Below, in pieces: positions 1-8,292 of a DNA stretch of 32,173 nt. The DNA lies in NCBI GenBank assembly GCA_003224525.1, contig QHZB01000211.1:1-32173 (forward strand). Reading direction: 5' to 3'. This stretch comes from Acidobacteriota bacterium (GTDB taxonomy: Bacteria; Acidobacteriota; Terriglobia; Acidiferrales; UBA7541). Each line of letters opens with the position of its first letter. Position 1 is the stretch's first letter. Below the pieces are notes generated by a model, which was not told where the DNA came from, did not search any database, and was given only the letters and a program-made list of their open reading frames with translations. The position numbers and the translations under genes were made by a program.

Positions 1-53
1 TCCCACAGCGCCCTCACGGCATAGCGCAGGTTTTGCCTGAGTGTGCCCAGCAT
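1..53 (-). CDS. ABC transporter permease N-terminus (ADOP/MacB-like), cut by window edge
   Basis: Only the first 17 codons are present, reading leftwards from an ATG at 53-51. They give MLGTLRQNLRYAVRALW, which resembles the start of acidobacterial duplicated orphan permeases (MacB/FtsX-like), typically M-x-x-L-x-x-D/N-L-R-Y-A-x-R-x-L just before the first membrane helix. A GGAGG Shine-Dalgarno lies about 5 bases upstream of the ATG (plus-strand bases about 59-63), which supports a real start. The family is thought to export small molecules or to act on the envelope. The gene follows the oxygenase at 234-977 on the same strand after a 180-base gap in which I see no gene. With so few residues this is a pattern match, not a domain call. 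Confidence 0.55.
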   Translation of the reverse strand, partial: MLGTLRQNLRYAVRALW

Positions 54-233
54 CTGACCTCCGAGTGCAAGCAGAATTCATGGGCAAGCAGTTGACCATC
101 CGCCGATCACGTACGGTGCTGAACAAGAAAGACTTAGGCGGGCAAGGCACACGAAGAGGTAGGCGCCGGTGCCCGGTATTGGGACGCGGAGTGCGGATTC
201 GGACAGCAGCGGGAACGGGGAATTGTGTTGCGG

Positions 234-977
234 CTACTTCGCATCATGGAAAATGATGCCCAGCGTGTAGCGCCTACCGCGGTGCACGAGGCTGACGCCA
301 TGGCGCAGATTGACGCGATAGTAGCCGAGCGAACCTTTTACAGGCCGGTAGCGCGTGGTGAAGATGATCGCATGACCCTGATCGGCGACGACCACTTGCG
401 GCTTGGACTGCGTGCGCGGTTGCTGTTCGACGAGAATGAATTCTCCGCCTTCCCAGTCGCGGCCGTGTTGGCCGAGCAGGAATACCATTTGAAGGGGAAA
501 GCTGACTTCGCCGTAGAGATCCTGATGAAGACAGTTGTAGCCCCCGGCCTCGTAGTGGAGCATAAGCGGCGTAGGCTTCGTCTGCCTTGCTTGGTGGCAA
601 GTTTTCAGGAAAGCTGCATGCTCGCGAGGATATCGCGGAGCATTCTCACCAAGCAGCTCCGCCCAATGATTGGCAACTTCTCTGAGATGCGGATAAGCGC
701 TGCTTCTGAGCTCTGCAACGAGTTCCGGCAGCGGGTTGACGAAATACTTGTAGTCCCCGATCCCGAAGCGATACCGCTCCATGATGACGTGGCTGCGAAA
801 ATGGTTTGCATCGTTGAAAAGCGCCGCCAGAGCTTCACATTCCGCAAGCGAGAGAATGGCATCTGTAACCGCATAGCCACGCTCCGAAAGAGATCGCTCT
901 GCGTTCTTCCAATCCAGCGCGTCGATTCGTTGCGCGATAGTAAGTGGAGCGGCACTTTCTCCAGCTGCCCGTGTCAT
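234..977 (-). CDS. 2-oxoglutarate/Fe(II)-dependent oxygenase (COG3826-like)
   Basis: A 247-residue protein with the iron facial triad of 2OG/Fe(II) oxygenases: His151-Gln-Asp153 (in NCLHQDLYGE) and a distal His226 (in NLRHGVS), followed by Arg236 in GRRYTLGIIFHDA, suited to binding the 2-oxoglutarate carboxylate. The line EGGEFILVEQQPR before the distal His is typical of the double-stranded beta-helix core. The substrate cannot be read from sequence; some relatives have been linked to nucleic-acid or protein hydroxylation. I chose the ATG at 977 over an in-frame ATG at 1016 because GGGAGG stands 5-6 bases before it (rc of 983-988), whereas the upstream ATG lacks a ribosome site. No signal peptide is seen, so it should be cytoplasmic. 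It diverges from the aminotransferase gene at 1259. Confidence 0.85.
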   Translation of the reverse strand: MTRAAGESAAPLTIAQRIDALDWKNAERSLSERGYAVTDAILSLAECEALAALFNDANHFRSHVIMERYRFGIGDYKYFVNPLPELVAELRSSAYPHLREVANHWAELLGENAPRYPREHAAFLKTCHQARQTKPTPLMLHYEAGGYNCLHQDLYGEVSFPLQMVFLLGQHGRDWEGGEFILVEQQPRTQSKPQVVVADQGHAIIFTTRYRPVKGSLGYYRVNLRHGVSLVHRGRRYTLGIIFHDAK

Positions 978-1169
978 GCGGCCTCCCAAGTTGCACGATG
1001 CTCGACAGCACAGCAAAGCTTAGAGCATCCCGTGCGAGACAATCTATCCGATCCTGGCCATCAAATTTTTCGTTTATCGCCATCCAAAAGGCAAGGACGC
1101 ACACCGATTCGTGCCTGATACAACTCATGCTAAATCCTCCCTCGATTCGGTGCTATAGTGAAGCCCAGG

Positions 1170-1187
1170 CCGGATGAACCAATCCGG
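1170..1187. other. Small inverted repeat between divergent genes
   Basis: CCGGAT-GAACCA-ATCCGG is a perfect 6-bp inverted repeat with a 6-base loop, 72 bases before the aminotransferase ATG. It has no T-run, so it is not a terminator. It could be a small operator or leader hairpin. I see no other strong signal in 978-1258. Confidence 0.3.
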
Positions 1188-1258
1188 TTGCACTTACTGC
1201 CGAAATCACGAAGCAATATCTTTTCAGCGAAGACATTCGCTCGCATGAGGAGGGCCGA

Positions 1259-2458
1259 ATGAAGAGCAACGAGACACTTTCAAAAGGTTCGCGGAGGACC
1301 TTCCTCCAGTTGTCGGCTGCCGCGACGGCGGCGATGGCGTTCCGCATCTCTACCGAGGCATCCCTCGCGGCGGAAGAGCGCAAAGTTTTTCATCCGGGAG
1401 CCGTAGTGATCGACGCGAACGAAAATCCGCTGGGGCCGTGTGACGCCGCACGGAAGGCCATCGTGGATATGGCGCCGCAGGGCGGCCGGTATTCCTACTG
1501 GCTCAAGGAAGAATTCGTCAAGACATTTACGGAGATGGAAGGTCTGAAACCGGAATACCTGCGCGTCTTTCCCGGCTCAAGCGAACCGCTGCATTTCTCG
1601 GTGCTGTCGTTCACCTCGCCAACGAAGAGCTACGTCACCGCGGATCCCGGTTACGAAGCCGGTATGAAAGCGGCGAAAATCTCCGGTGCCCGCATCGTCA
1701 AAACCCCCCTGACGAAAACGTACTCGCACGATATCAAAGCGATGGTCGTCGCCGCACCGGATGCCGGGCTGTTCTATGTCTGTACCCCGAACAATCCGAC
1801 CGGAAGCATGACGTCGCACTCCGACCTCGAGCAACTAGTCGCAGCAAAACCGAAACGTTCCGTCGTGCTCGTCGACGAAGCCTACATCCATTTTTCCGAC
1901 GGCGTGAGCGCCATCGACCTAGTGAAAGCCAATCAGGACGTCATCGTGTTGCGAACCTTTTCCAAGATTTACGGCATGGCCGGTATTCGCTGTGGCATGG
2001 CCATCGCGCGTCCCGACTTGCTGGCAAAACTGGAAAACTTCAGCGGCTGGAGCGCCATGCCGATTACGGCCATGGCCGCCGCAACCGCCAGCCTCAAGCA
2101 CGAGCATCTTCTTTCGGAGCGCAAACAGTTAAACGCCGTGATCCGCCAAAAAACATTCGACAGGCTCGCCGGCCTCGGCTATGCCTACGTCCCTTCACAG
2201 TCAAATTGTTTTATGCTGGATGCCAAGCGCCCCGCGAAAGAAGTCATCGATGCGATGGCCGCGCGCAACGTATATATTGGCCGTTCGTGGCCCGTCTGGC
2301 CGACGCATGTTCGTATCACCGTCGGCACCCAGCCGGAGATGGATGCCTTCCACGAAGCCTTTGTCGCCGTGATGAAGAATTCCACGACAACGGGCAATGT
2401 GCCATCGCTCAACAAGCGACGGTCGTATCCCGACGGCCAATCCTGGCCCAGCGTCTAA
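1259..2458 (+). CDS. Tat-exported PLP-dependent aminotransferase, histidinol-phosphate aminotransferase-like
   Basis: A 399-residue fold-type I aminotransferase of the HisC type. Residues 1-38 form a twin-arginine signal: S11-R-R-T-F-L16, a hydrophobic Ala-rich stretch, and a likely cleavage site near ASLAAEE. The catalytic domain shows DANENPLGP (52-60), CTPNNPTG (175-182), DEAY (206-209) and the PLP-binding lysine Lys236 in TFSKIYGMAGIRCG. A clear GAGGAGGG Shine-Dalgarno precedes the ATG. HisC enzymes normally work in cytoplasmic histidine synthesis; a Tat signal implies folding with PLP in the cytoplasm and export, so this is probably not the biosynthetic HisC. No other his gene is nearby. 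The C-terminal 25 residues are polar and extend beyond the usual family end. Its substrate is unknown. Codons favour C in third position, unlike the G-rich style of several neighbours. Confidence 0.88.
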   Translation: MKSNETLSKGSRRTFLQLSAAATAAMAFRISTEASLAAEERKVFHPGAVVIDANENPLGPCDAARKAIVDMAPQGGRYSYWLKEEFVKTFTEMEGLKPEYLRVFPGSSEPLHFSVLSFTSPTKSYVTADPGYEAGMKAAKISGARIVKTPLTKTYSHDIKAMVVAAPDAGLFYVCTPNNPTGSMTSHSDLEQLVAAKPKRSVVLVDEAYIHFSDGVSAIDLVKANQDVIVLRTFSKIYGMAGIRCGMAIARPDLLAKLENFSGWSAMPITAMAAATASLKHEHLLSERKQLNAVIRQKTFDRLAGLGYAYVPSQSNCFMLDAKRPAKEVIDAMAARNVYIGRSWPVWPTHVRITVGTQPEMDAFHEAFVAVMKNSTTTGNVPSLNKRRSYPDGQSWPSV

Positions 2459-2485
2459 TAATGACCCGATTGGTTTTCCGTGCTC

Positions 2486-3078
2486 TTACTGGGCAGCCGT
2501 CCCCAGCGGAATCGCTTCGAAATATTTTGGCACAATCACCTTTGTCATTGGGGAAGCGGCTTTGATCTCCTCTAGAAAGGGTTGCAGCGCGCCAAGAGAA
2601 GGCTGCTGAGATGCCCCAAATGGGGCCGTAAAATTGTCCCAGTGCGTGGGCAGCACGGCCGCGGGAAAATGCAGGTCGCGCATGAGCCGGCCGCTGTAGT
2701 CATAGATCTCGCTCCGAGAAGCTGCTGCACCCATCAGAACGACGTCCGGCTGCTATCCTTCGATCTCGCGCTCGATGTAGTTCATCCCGCCAAACGCGAG
2801 AATTTGATGACCGTGAAAACGGATCAGGAAGGCCAGCGTGCTCCCTTCCGGGTGCATTTGCCGCAGTGTTAACGGAGCTTTCATTCCTTCAGGAGCTTTT
2901 TCAGAGCTGAAATAGTGCTTGTGGTCCAGGTAGTCCCGTCGCTGATCTCCCACCCCGCCGTCCCCAGCCACCGGAGAGTGACCGTTCCGTCTTTTTCACT
3001 GCCCGGCGGTTTCTGTCCTGCCAGCGCGCAGATCACCGACACAGCGAAAACTATTGACGCACGCACATATTTGCGCAT
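2486..3078 (-). pseudogene. Metallo-beta-lactamase-fold hydrolase remnant (internal deletion plus nonsense mutation)
   Basis: Three collinear pieces of one protein are seen. The 5' piece (3078 to about 2930) encodes an N-terminal hydrophobic signal and VTLRWLGTAGWEISDGTT, the first strands of an MBL-fold (UlaG-like) hydrolase. The reading then jumps frame near 2928-2935 into DYLDHKHYFSSEKAPEG and LTLRQMHPEGSTLAFLIRF, a late part of the fold. An in-frame TAG (2755-2753) follows GMNYIEREIEG, after which QPDVVLMGAAASRSE continues in the same frame to 2486, including VLPTHWDNF. The middle of the gene, where the family has its H-x-H-x-D-H metal motif, is missing. So the gene has lost its active site through a frame-changing deletion and also carries a nonsense codon (TAG where TTG would give Leu). 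It should not yield a working enzyme. Confidence 0.85.
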
Positions 3079-3174
3079 CAGAGGACTCCCTCACAAGCGG
3101 ATTTGAGCAGAGTCTAGCCACGCCGGTCCGCAGCGTCACGCGTTGTTTCGCAAACAAGACTATTCTTTCAAATG

Positions 3175-3199
3175 AAAAGGGCGGGAATGTATCCCGCCC
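3175..3199 (-). terminator. Rho-independent terminator of the aceBA operon
   Basis: On the minus strand GGGCGGGA-TACAT-TCCCGCCC forms a perfect 8-bp G+C stem with a 5-base loop, followed by TTTTCATTTG. It lies 12 bases past the aceA stop codon, in the right orientation to end aceBA transcription. Confidence 0.88.
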
Positions 3200-3211
3200 C
3201 ATGACAAATCT

Positions 3212-4579
3212 TTATGAAATTGCCCAAGGCTCAGGCGCGCGCTTCAGCGCGTGCCCATTCGATGGCGTGAGGGGAACCGCGTCATGAAACTGCTCTGCCT
3301 CCGTCGAGCCAGCTAGGGCGGTGGTGGACGAATTACCGCCGGAGACGACCTGGGCGATTTCGTCGAAGTAGCCGGTGCCGACGAAACGCTGGTGCGTCAC
3401 GGCGCGGTAGCCGAGTTCCTGCGCGGCAAATTCTTCCTGTTGGAGTTTCGAATATGCCGTCATACCCGCCTGCGAGTAGCCGCGTGCAAGGTGGAACATG
3501 GACATATTTAGCGCGTGGAATCCGGCGAGAGTTACGAACTGGAATTTGTAGCCCATCTTGCCGAGTTCCTGCGGGAAGTTCGCGATCGTGACGTCGTCGA
3601 GCTTTTTCTTCCAGTTGAACGACGGCGAACAGTTGTACGCCAGCAGCTTGCCTGGAAATTTCGCATGGATGGCTTCTGCGAATTTCCTCGCTTCCGCGAG
3701 ATCAGGTGTCGAAGTCTCGCACCAGAGCATGTCGGCATAAGGCGCGTAAGCGAGCCCGCGTGCGATGCCGGCGTCAATGCCGCCACGGAACTGGTAGAAG
3801 CCTTCGGGCGTGCGTTCGCCGTAGATGAATTCCCGGTCGCGCGGGTCCGCGTCGGAAAGCAGCAGCCCGGCGGAGTTCGCATCCGTGCGCGCGATAAGAA
3901 TGGTGGGCACGCCGCAAACGTCAGCGGCAAGACGCGCCGCCACCAATTTTTCGATGAACTCACGCGTGGGCACGAGGACTTTGCCGCCGAGATGGCCGCA
4001 TTTCTTCGCGGATGACAGTTGATCTTCGAAGTGAACGCCCGCAGCGCCGGCTTCGATCATCGCTTTCATTAGCTCGTAAGCGTTCAGCGAGCCGCCAAAA
4101 CCAGCTTCGGCGTCAGCCACGATCGGCGCAAACCAATACGTCCCGGTCTTCTTTCCTTCCGAGGATTCGATCTGGTCCGCGCGCAGCAGCGCGCGATTGA
4201 TGCGCTTCACCAGATTCGGCGCGGAATCGCAGGGGTAGAGACTCTGGTCGGGATAGACATCGCCCGCGGTATTGCCATCAGCCGCCACTTGCCAGCCGCT
4301 TCCATAGATCGCTTTCAGACCAGCCTGCACCATTTCAATGGCTTGATTGCCGGTGATGGCTCCGAGCGCCGGAACATAGGCGTCGGTGTGCATAAGATTC
4401 CACAGCCGGTCCGCTCCGAGCCGCGCCAGCGTGTATTCAATCTGGATCGAGCCGCGCAGCCGCAAAACATCCGAATACGAATAGGGACGCGTGATCCCGG
4501 ACCAACGGGGATCGGTGGTCCACTGGGAAAGCGCGTTGCGCTTGTTGCCGTTACCCCCGTTCGTTCTGTTGGACGACAT
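3212..4579 (-). CDS. aceA: Isocitrate lyase
   Basis: Cleaves isocitrate to glyoxylate and succinate, the first step of the glyoxylate shunt, in the cytoplasm. The 455-residue protein carries the catalytic signature KKCGHLGGK at 192-200 (Cys194), the Mg/substrate region [21 protein letters not shown] (161-181, in two parts) with HFEDQ at 183-187, and NCSPSFNW at 316-323. The length fits the bacterial class (about 430-455). I chose the ATG at 4579, with AAGGA about 8 bases upstream; the frame is open further (to 4672) but that extension is not family-like. aceB lies 148 bases upstream on the same strand, with no clear promoter between, so the two are probably one aceBA operon with the terminator just downstream. 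Confidence 0.97.
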   Translation of the reverse strand: MSSNRTNGGNGNKRNALSQWTTDPRWSGITRPYSYSDVLRLRGSIQIEYTLARLGADRLWNLMHTDAYVPALGAITGNQAIEMVQAGLKAIYGSGWQVAADGNTAGDVYPDQSLYPCDSAPNLVKRINRALLRADQIESSEGKKTGTYWFAPIVADAEAGFGGSLNAYELMKAMIEAGAAGVHFEDQLSSAKKCGHLGGKVLVPTREFIEKLVAARLAADVCGVPTILIARTDANSAGLLLSDADPRDREFIYGERTPEGFYQFRGGIDAGIARGLAYAPYADMLWCETSTPDLAEARKFAEAIHAKFPGKLLAYNCSPSFNWKKKLDDVTIANFPQELGKMGYKFQFVTLAGFHALNMSMFHLARGYSQAGMTAYSKLQQEEFAAQELGYRAVTHQRFVGTGYFDEIAQVVSGGNSSTTALAGSTEAEQFHDAVPLTPSNGHALKRAPEPWAIS

Positions 4580-4727
4580 TGGATGTTCCTTACCTTTCTG
4601 TTCTCTCGCGACTGCCAATTGAAAGACTAAAAAAACTTTCCAGGTCACGGGTGAAGCAAGGCCCGCTTCCACTTAAATCAAAAACTACAAATCAAATTAA
4701 TCACGAACTGAAAACTGAAAACTCTTC

Positions 4728-6338
4728 TCAGGCCGGATTGAACTCCTGACCCCGAATCATTTCCTCGCTGATGCCGCGCGCCTCCCGAAGCGTCGCGGCC
4801 ATCTGCGGATCGCTATTCTTTGCCGTTTCGCTCAGCAGCCGGTCGAGTTCCTCGTTAAACAGATCACGGATAAGTTCGGGTGTGTGGAGAACGGGCATGC
4901 CACTGTCATCGAGAATTTCAACTTGGCCGGAGTGCCTCATGCGCTGCGCGATCATCAGCCGGTAAATCCGGTCGGTGGCCAGATCTTCCATGTAGCCATC
5001 GAGGAGGCTCGCGCCTTTTCCGTTCAGGACCCCGTTGCGATAGCGAATGACCGTTCGAACCGCGGCGCGCGTACCGGCCAACGTGCGTTTGCCGACTCCC
5101 GTTGGCAGCGGACGAAGATCGGGATGCGTGCCGGCGTTCGCGGGAAGCGCCTGAAGTTGATTTGGAGCAGGGAACTGGCTCACGGCGATTTCGTTTTGAT
5201 CCGGATGTCCCGTCCACGCGCCGTCCATCATGGAGTTGGATTCGTTCTTCTTGTCTTCGGCGAGGGCCTTCAACGCGCGCGCGTTCAGTTCCGCATCTTC
5301 GCGGCTGGGAAAGAGTGCGGTCATGCCTCCAATAGCGAGCATGCCGTGTTTGTGGCAAATCTCGGGAATGAGGTTGCGCAAGTTCTGGAAGAAAGCCACA
5401 TTGTGCGGAATTGTGTTGCGATCGGGGAGTACCCACTCCGGTTTCTCGAGATTGAAATGAATCAAGCTGGCCATGTAGTCCCAACGGCCGAGATTGAGCC
5501 CCACAATGTGATCGCGAAGATTCCAGGCAAACTCTTCCATCTGAAATGCGAGCGGATGCGATTCGACCAAAGCCATGCACTTGATGGCATTCGTTGGCAG
5601 GCCCTTCAGCCGGGCAATTATCTGGAAAAGATCGCGCCACCAGAGCGCCTCGTCGGCGGATTCGGACTTAGGAATGTAAATGCAGAGAGGATGCTTCAGC
5701 GCCCTGAAGTCCACCTGATAAGCCACTATCGCGACGTCAAACAGCGAAGCCGGAAGCAATTCCCCGGGCAGAACACCAGCCTGATGAATGTGCAGGCCGC
5801 GGGGCCGCGTGAAAATAACCGTTGCACTGGAATTGATGCCCACTGTCTTGCTGCGCTTGCGGTCAAAGTAGGTGAGTCGGCCGGCGAGCGCTTCCAGAAT
5901 ATTCTTAATCCCTTGCGAATTGTGCTCCCAGGCGTTGGCAGTGGAATCTTCCAAATCGAGCATGACGCCCGGAGCGCCGGAATTCAGCATTTTCACGACA
6001 AGGTCGGCGTCATCCGCAGGGCCGGTCATCTGGTTTCGCTGATCCGCGCACCAGGCCGGAAGCTCAATTCGCCAGGAATTTGTGGTGGCGACCGAGGGCG
6101 GCAGGTAATCGGGAACCTTGCCCGCGTGGGCTTCGGCCAGGGCGCAATCGCGGCGCGCGACCAATGCGCGCTGCCGCAGCGTGAGCGCCGCATGCAGCGG
6201 CGCAAGAAATTCGAGAAAACCCGCAGGGAGATCGCGTGCCGGGTCGAAGTCCGGGGGAGCGGAATTGACCGCCACGATGCGATTCGAAAAGGGCAGGGGA
6301 ACGAGCGCCGGATTCGGCTTGGTGGTGGCGGTTGCCAT
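4728..6338 (-). CDS. aceB: Malate synthase A
   Basis: Condenses glyoxylate with acetyl-CoA to malate, the second glyoxylate-shunt enzyme. The 536-residue length is typical of the A isoform. Family motifs are clear: GVMLDLEDS (124-132), TRPRGLHI (177-184) with the catalytic arginine region, RDHIVGLNLGRWDYM (275-289), AIGGMTALFPSRED and MDGAWTGHPDQ with a late catalytic-Asp segment. The start is the ATG at 6338 (MATATTKPNP); an AAAGGA lies about 12 bases upstream, a slightly long spacing. An in-frame extension to 6431 looks non-coding. The leader between this ATG and the operator region at 6562-6651 is over 200 bases. It is divergent from the IclR gene at 6697, the usual arrangement for local control. 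The opposite strand has a 525-codon open frame, which I regard as a mirror of codon bias. Confidence 0.97.
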   Translation of the reverse strand: MATATTKPNPALVPLPFSNRIVAVNSAPPDFDPARDLPAGFLEFLAPLHAALTLRQRALVARRDCALAEAHAGKVPDYLPPSVATTNSWRIELPAWCADQRNQMTGPADDADLVVKMLNSGAPGVMLDLEDSTANAWEHNSQGIKNILEALAGRLTYFDRKRSKTVGINSSATVIFTRPRGLHIHQAGVLPGELLPASLFDVAIVAYQVDFRALKHPLCIYIPKSESADEALWWRDLFQIIARLKGLPTNAIKCMALVESHPLAFQMEEFAWNLRDHIVGLNLGRWDYMASLIHFNLEKPEWVLPDRNTIPHNVAFFQNLRNLIPEICHKHGMLAIGGMTALFPSREDAELNARALKALAEDKKNESNSMMDGAWTGHPDQNEIAVSQFPAPNQLQALPANAGTHPDLRPLPTGVGKRTLAGTRAAVRTVIRYRNGVLNGKGASLLDGYMEDLATDRIYRLMIAQRMRHSGQVEILDDSGMPVLHTPELIRDLFNEELDRLLSETAKNSDPQMAATLREARGISEEMIRGQEFNPA

Positions 6339-6561
6339 TGTCGAAGTCAGTCCTTTCCGGTGCGAATTCGAACGGAAGCCGGCCGGCGAACTAGAAGGGC
6401 AATTCGAAGGCCAACCGGCAGCGACGCGCAATCTCTAAGATCCATTCGCTCAAGGAGATAGAAGAGCCTCGGCAGAGCGCCAAGGATTCCGTGGGAAAAC
6501 GCGGACAAAGAGTGGAGAAATTTGCGCACCATCGGCGAGTTCTTTCCTTCCCAAATCTCTT

Positions 6562-6579
6562 TGTTCAATATATTGAACA
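6562..6579. promoter_or_regulatory. Candidate IclR operator 1 (perfect 18-bp palindrome)
   Basis: TGTTCAATATATTGAACA is an exact palindrome in the aceB/iclR intergenic region. A further half-site GTTCAA follows at 6583-6588. IclR-family regulators bind short palindromes in the divergent control region of their targets, so binding by the neighbouring regulator is a natural inference. I do not see a convincing aceB minus 10/35 pair to place it against. Confidence 0.65.
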
Positions 6580-6633
6580 CACGTTCAACGCTCTTTTCTC
6601 TTTTATCTGAGCGACGCCGCGGCCACAAGATGA

Positions 6634-6651
6634 TGTTCAATATCCTGAACA
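6634..6651. promoter_or_regulatory. Candidate IclR operator 2
   Basis: TGTTCA-ATATCC-TGAACA repeats the arms of operator 1 with a different 6-base core; the two centres are 72 bases apart, about seven helical turns, so both could be bound on one DNA face. It overlaps the proposed minus 35 element of the IclR gene, which would fit autorepression. Confidence 0.65.
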
Positions 6652-6664
6652 ATTATTCTATACT
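6636..6664 (+). promoter_or_regulatory. Putative promoter of the IclR gene
   Basis: TATACT at 6659-6664 is a good minus 10 element; 17 bases upstream, TTCAAT at 6636-6641 is a weak minus 35 lying inside operator 2. Transcription would start near 6671, upstream of the ATG at 6697. The rest of the 358-base aceB-iclR gap (6339-6696) holds the aceB leader, in which I see no gene. Confidence 0.4.
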
Positions 6665-6696
6665 TGAGCGATAACTATTTTTTATGGAAGGCCGCC

Positions 6697-7485
6697 ATGG
6701 CAGCTGTGGATACCAGTCCGGCGACAGCGGTGGAACGGGCGCTGAATATTCTGGAGGCGGCCGCGCAGCGCCGGGAGGGACTGACCAACGCGGAGATCAG
6801 CCGCAAGCTCGGTATACCGAAAAGCTCCGCGAGTTACATCCTGCGGACCCTGGAAAAACGCAGCTACTTGCGACGAGAAGCGGAAACGGGACGATATCGG
6901 CTGGGCTTGAAGATTTTAAGTCTCGGCGGCGACGCGCAGGCAAACCTGGACATCGCCGACGTGGCACTGCCGTTTATGAGGTCGCTGGTGGAGAGGATTC
7001 ATCTGACGGTGCACCTGGCGGTCTTGGACCAGGGCGAAGCGGTTTACATTGAGAAAGTGGAGGCGCCCGGATTTTTCAAGGTGAATACGTGGGTGGGGCG
7101 GCGAATGTTTTTGCATTCCACGAGCGTCGGGAAATGCCTGCTGGCCTGGCTGCCGAAGCATGAGGTGGAAACAATTGCGAAGCAGCAGGGTCTGAAGAAG
7201 AGAACGCCCGAGACCATCACCAGCATGCCAAAGCTGCTTGCGGACCTGGAGCACGTGAAGCAGTCGGGATACGCGGTAGATGACGAGGAAAACAGTTTGG
7301 GTGCGCGGTGCCTGGGCGCGCCCATCTTCGACACCGAGGGAAATGTAACGGCCGCGCTCGGGGCCAGCGGGACGCTGACCCAGACGGACGAGGTCAACAT
7401 GCCGAGGATCATCGAAGCGCTGAAGGAAACAGCGCGGCGGATATCGCGGCAACTGCAGAAAAGCGGCGCAACGGGGGCCGCCTAG
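6697..7485 (+). CDS. IclR-family transcriptional regulator, probable regulator of aceBA
   Basis: A 262-residue IclR-type regulator. Residues about 10-70 form the winged helix-turn-helix (AVERALNILEAAAQR, LTNAEISRKLGIPKSSASYILRTLEKRSYL), and the remainder is the effector-binding domain with the family line TSVGKCLLAWLP and GYAVDDEENSLGARCLGAPIFD. I start at the ATG at 6697, which has GGAAGG about 6 bases upstream; the frame is open back to a TTG at 6664, but that overlaps the minus 10 element. Placement divergent from malate synthase/isocitrate lyase, with two matching palindromes between, suggests it controls the glyoxylate shunt and itself. Whether it represses or activates, and which effector it senses, cannot be told from sequence. 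Confidence 0.93.
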   Translation: MAAVDTSPATAVERALNILEAAAQRREGLTNAEISRKLGIPKSSASYILRTLEKRSYLRREAETGRYRLGLKILSLGGDAQANLDIADVALPFMRSLVERIHLTVHLAVLDQGEAVYIEKVEAPGFFKVNTWVGRRMFLHSTSVGKCLLAWLPKHEVETIAKQQGLKKRTPETITSMPKLLADLEHVKQSGYAVDDEENSLGARCLGAPIFDTEGNVTAALGASGTLTQTDEVNMPRIIEALKETARRISRQLQKSGATGAA

Positions 7486-7519
7486 TAAACGACGCCGCGC
7501 GCGCGAAGGATTACATGGC

Positions 7520-8086
7520 CTAGCCCCTGACGACCAAATTGTTCTTCACAGAGAAGACGTTGGGAACTTGATTGGCTCGCAGACCCGCGAGATTCTTGTC
7601 GGTTTCGCTGTCGGCCACGCCCTCCAGCGTGACGCTGCCATTCTTCACGATGATATGAATGGAAGGCACGGCCTGAATGGAGTAACGCGCGAGGCCGGGG
7701 TCCCCATAAATAGCGCGGTACAGAGCATGGCGGAGCTGGTCATCTATCGGCGAGGGTGGAAGAACCTCGATGTTGCTCACGACCGAGGAGACTCCCTCGA
7801 GGCTCTTCACGGCGGCCTCGGCGTCGGATTTCAAAACCGGCCGAGTCACTTGGCCGGAGAGAATCACCTTGTCGCCCTCCACCTGATAGGCGAGGTTGTC
7901 GAACACGGAATACCACGGCAACATGACCAGCTGGTGCCGCACTTCCTTGTAGAGTTTTTCCCGATACTTTGCTTCGCTGCGCTGTTTCTTCTCATCCTGC
8001 GGCCGAGCTGCCGCGGAGTATGGCAACGCCACAATCGGCGCGGCGAGCAGACCTGCTACAAACAAGGCCCGGAGTTCCATTCTCAT
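7520..8086 (-). CDS. Secreted protein with two BON domains
   Basis: A 188-residue exported protein. Residues 1-28 form a Sec-type signal peptide ending near YSAAARP. Two BON domains follow: about 42-108 (YQVEGDKVILSGQVTRPVLKSDAEAAVKSLEGVSSVVSNIEV) and about 115-187 (HIIVKNGSVTLEGVADSETDKNLAGLRANQVPNVFSVKNNLVV), each with the GxVxLxGxV turn and the late VxxVxNxL strand. BON domains bind phospholipid or other envelope partners, and OsmY-like proteins of this plan act in the periplasm. A strong AGGAGGG site 5 bases before the ATG at 8086 fixes the start. It converges with the IclR gene (34 bases apart) and diverges from the phosphodiesterase gene. Specific function unknown. Confidence 0.88.
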   Translation of the reverse strand: MRMELRALFVAGLLAAPIVALPYSAAARPQDEKKQRSEAKYREKLYKEVRHQLVMLPWYSVFDNLAYQVEGDKVILSGQVTRPVLKSDAEAAVKSLEGVSSVVSNIEVLPPSPIDDQLRHALYRAIYGDPGLARYSIQAVPSIHIIVKNGSVTLEGVADSETDKNLAGLRANQVPNVFSVKNNLVVRG

Positions 8087-8292
8087 GATTCCCTCCTGGA
8101 CAAGCGTTCGATAACTGTTCCACCAGTTAGATTCAAGATGCAGGGCAAATGGGTGCGCGGTTCCGTGCCGCGGGCAGGTGTTAGCATACTCTCTACAAGG
8201 GCTGCAAGCAGTGTGGAATTGTTTCGGAGGGGAAAACCTGGTGAGCGCAACAGCGTTAGGCGGATACGTTTTGAGACGTGGAGAATAGTCTG

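Noticed and set aside
225-1118. A 297-codon open frame antisense to the oxygenase
   Set aside because: The minus strand carries the 2OG/Fe(II) motifs and a Shine-Dalgarno; the antisense frame has no domain and no ribosome site.
4884-6461. A 525-codon open frame antisense to malate synthase
   Set aside because: The minus strand encodes an unmistakable malate synthase over the same bases. Long antisense frames are expected from the codon bias of high-G+C genes, and its translation resembles no family.
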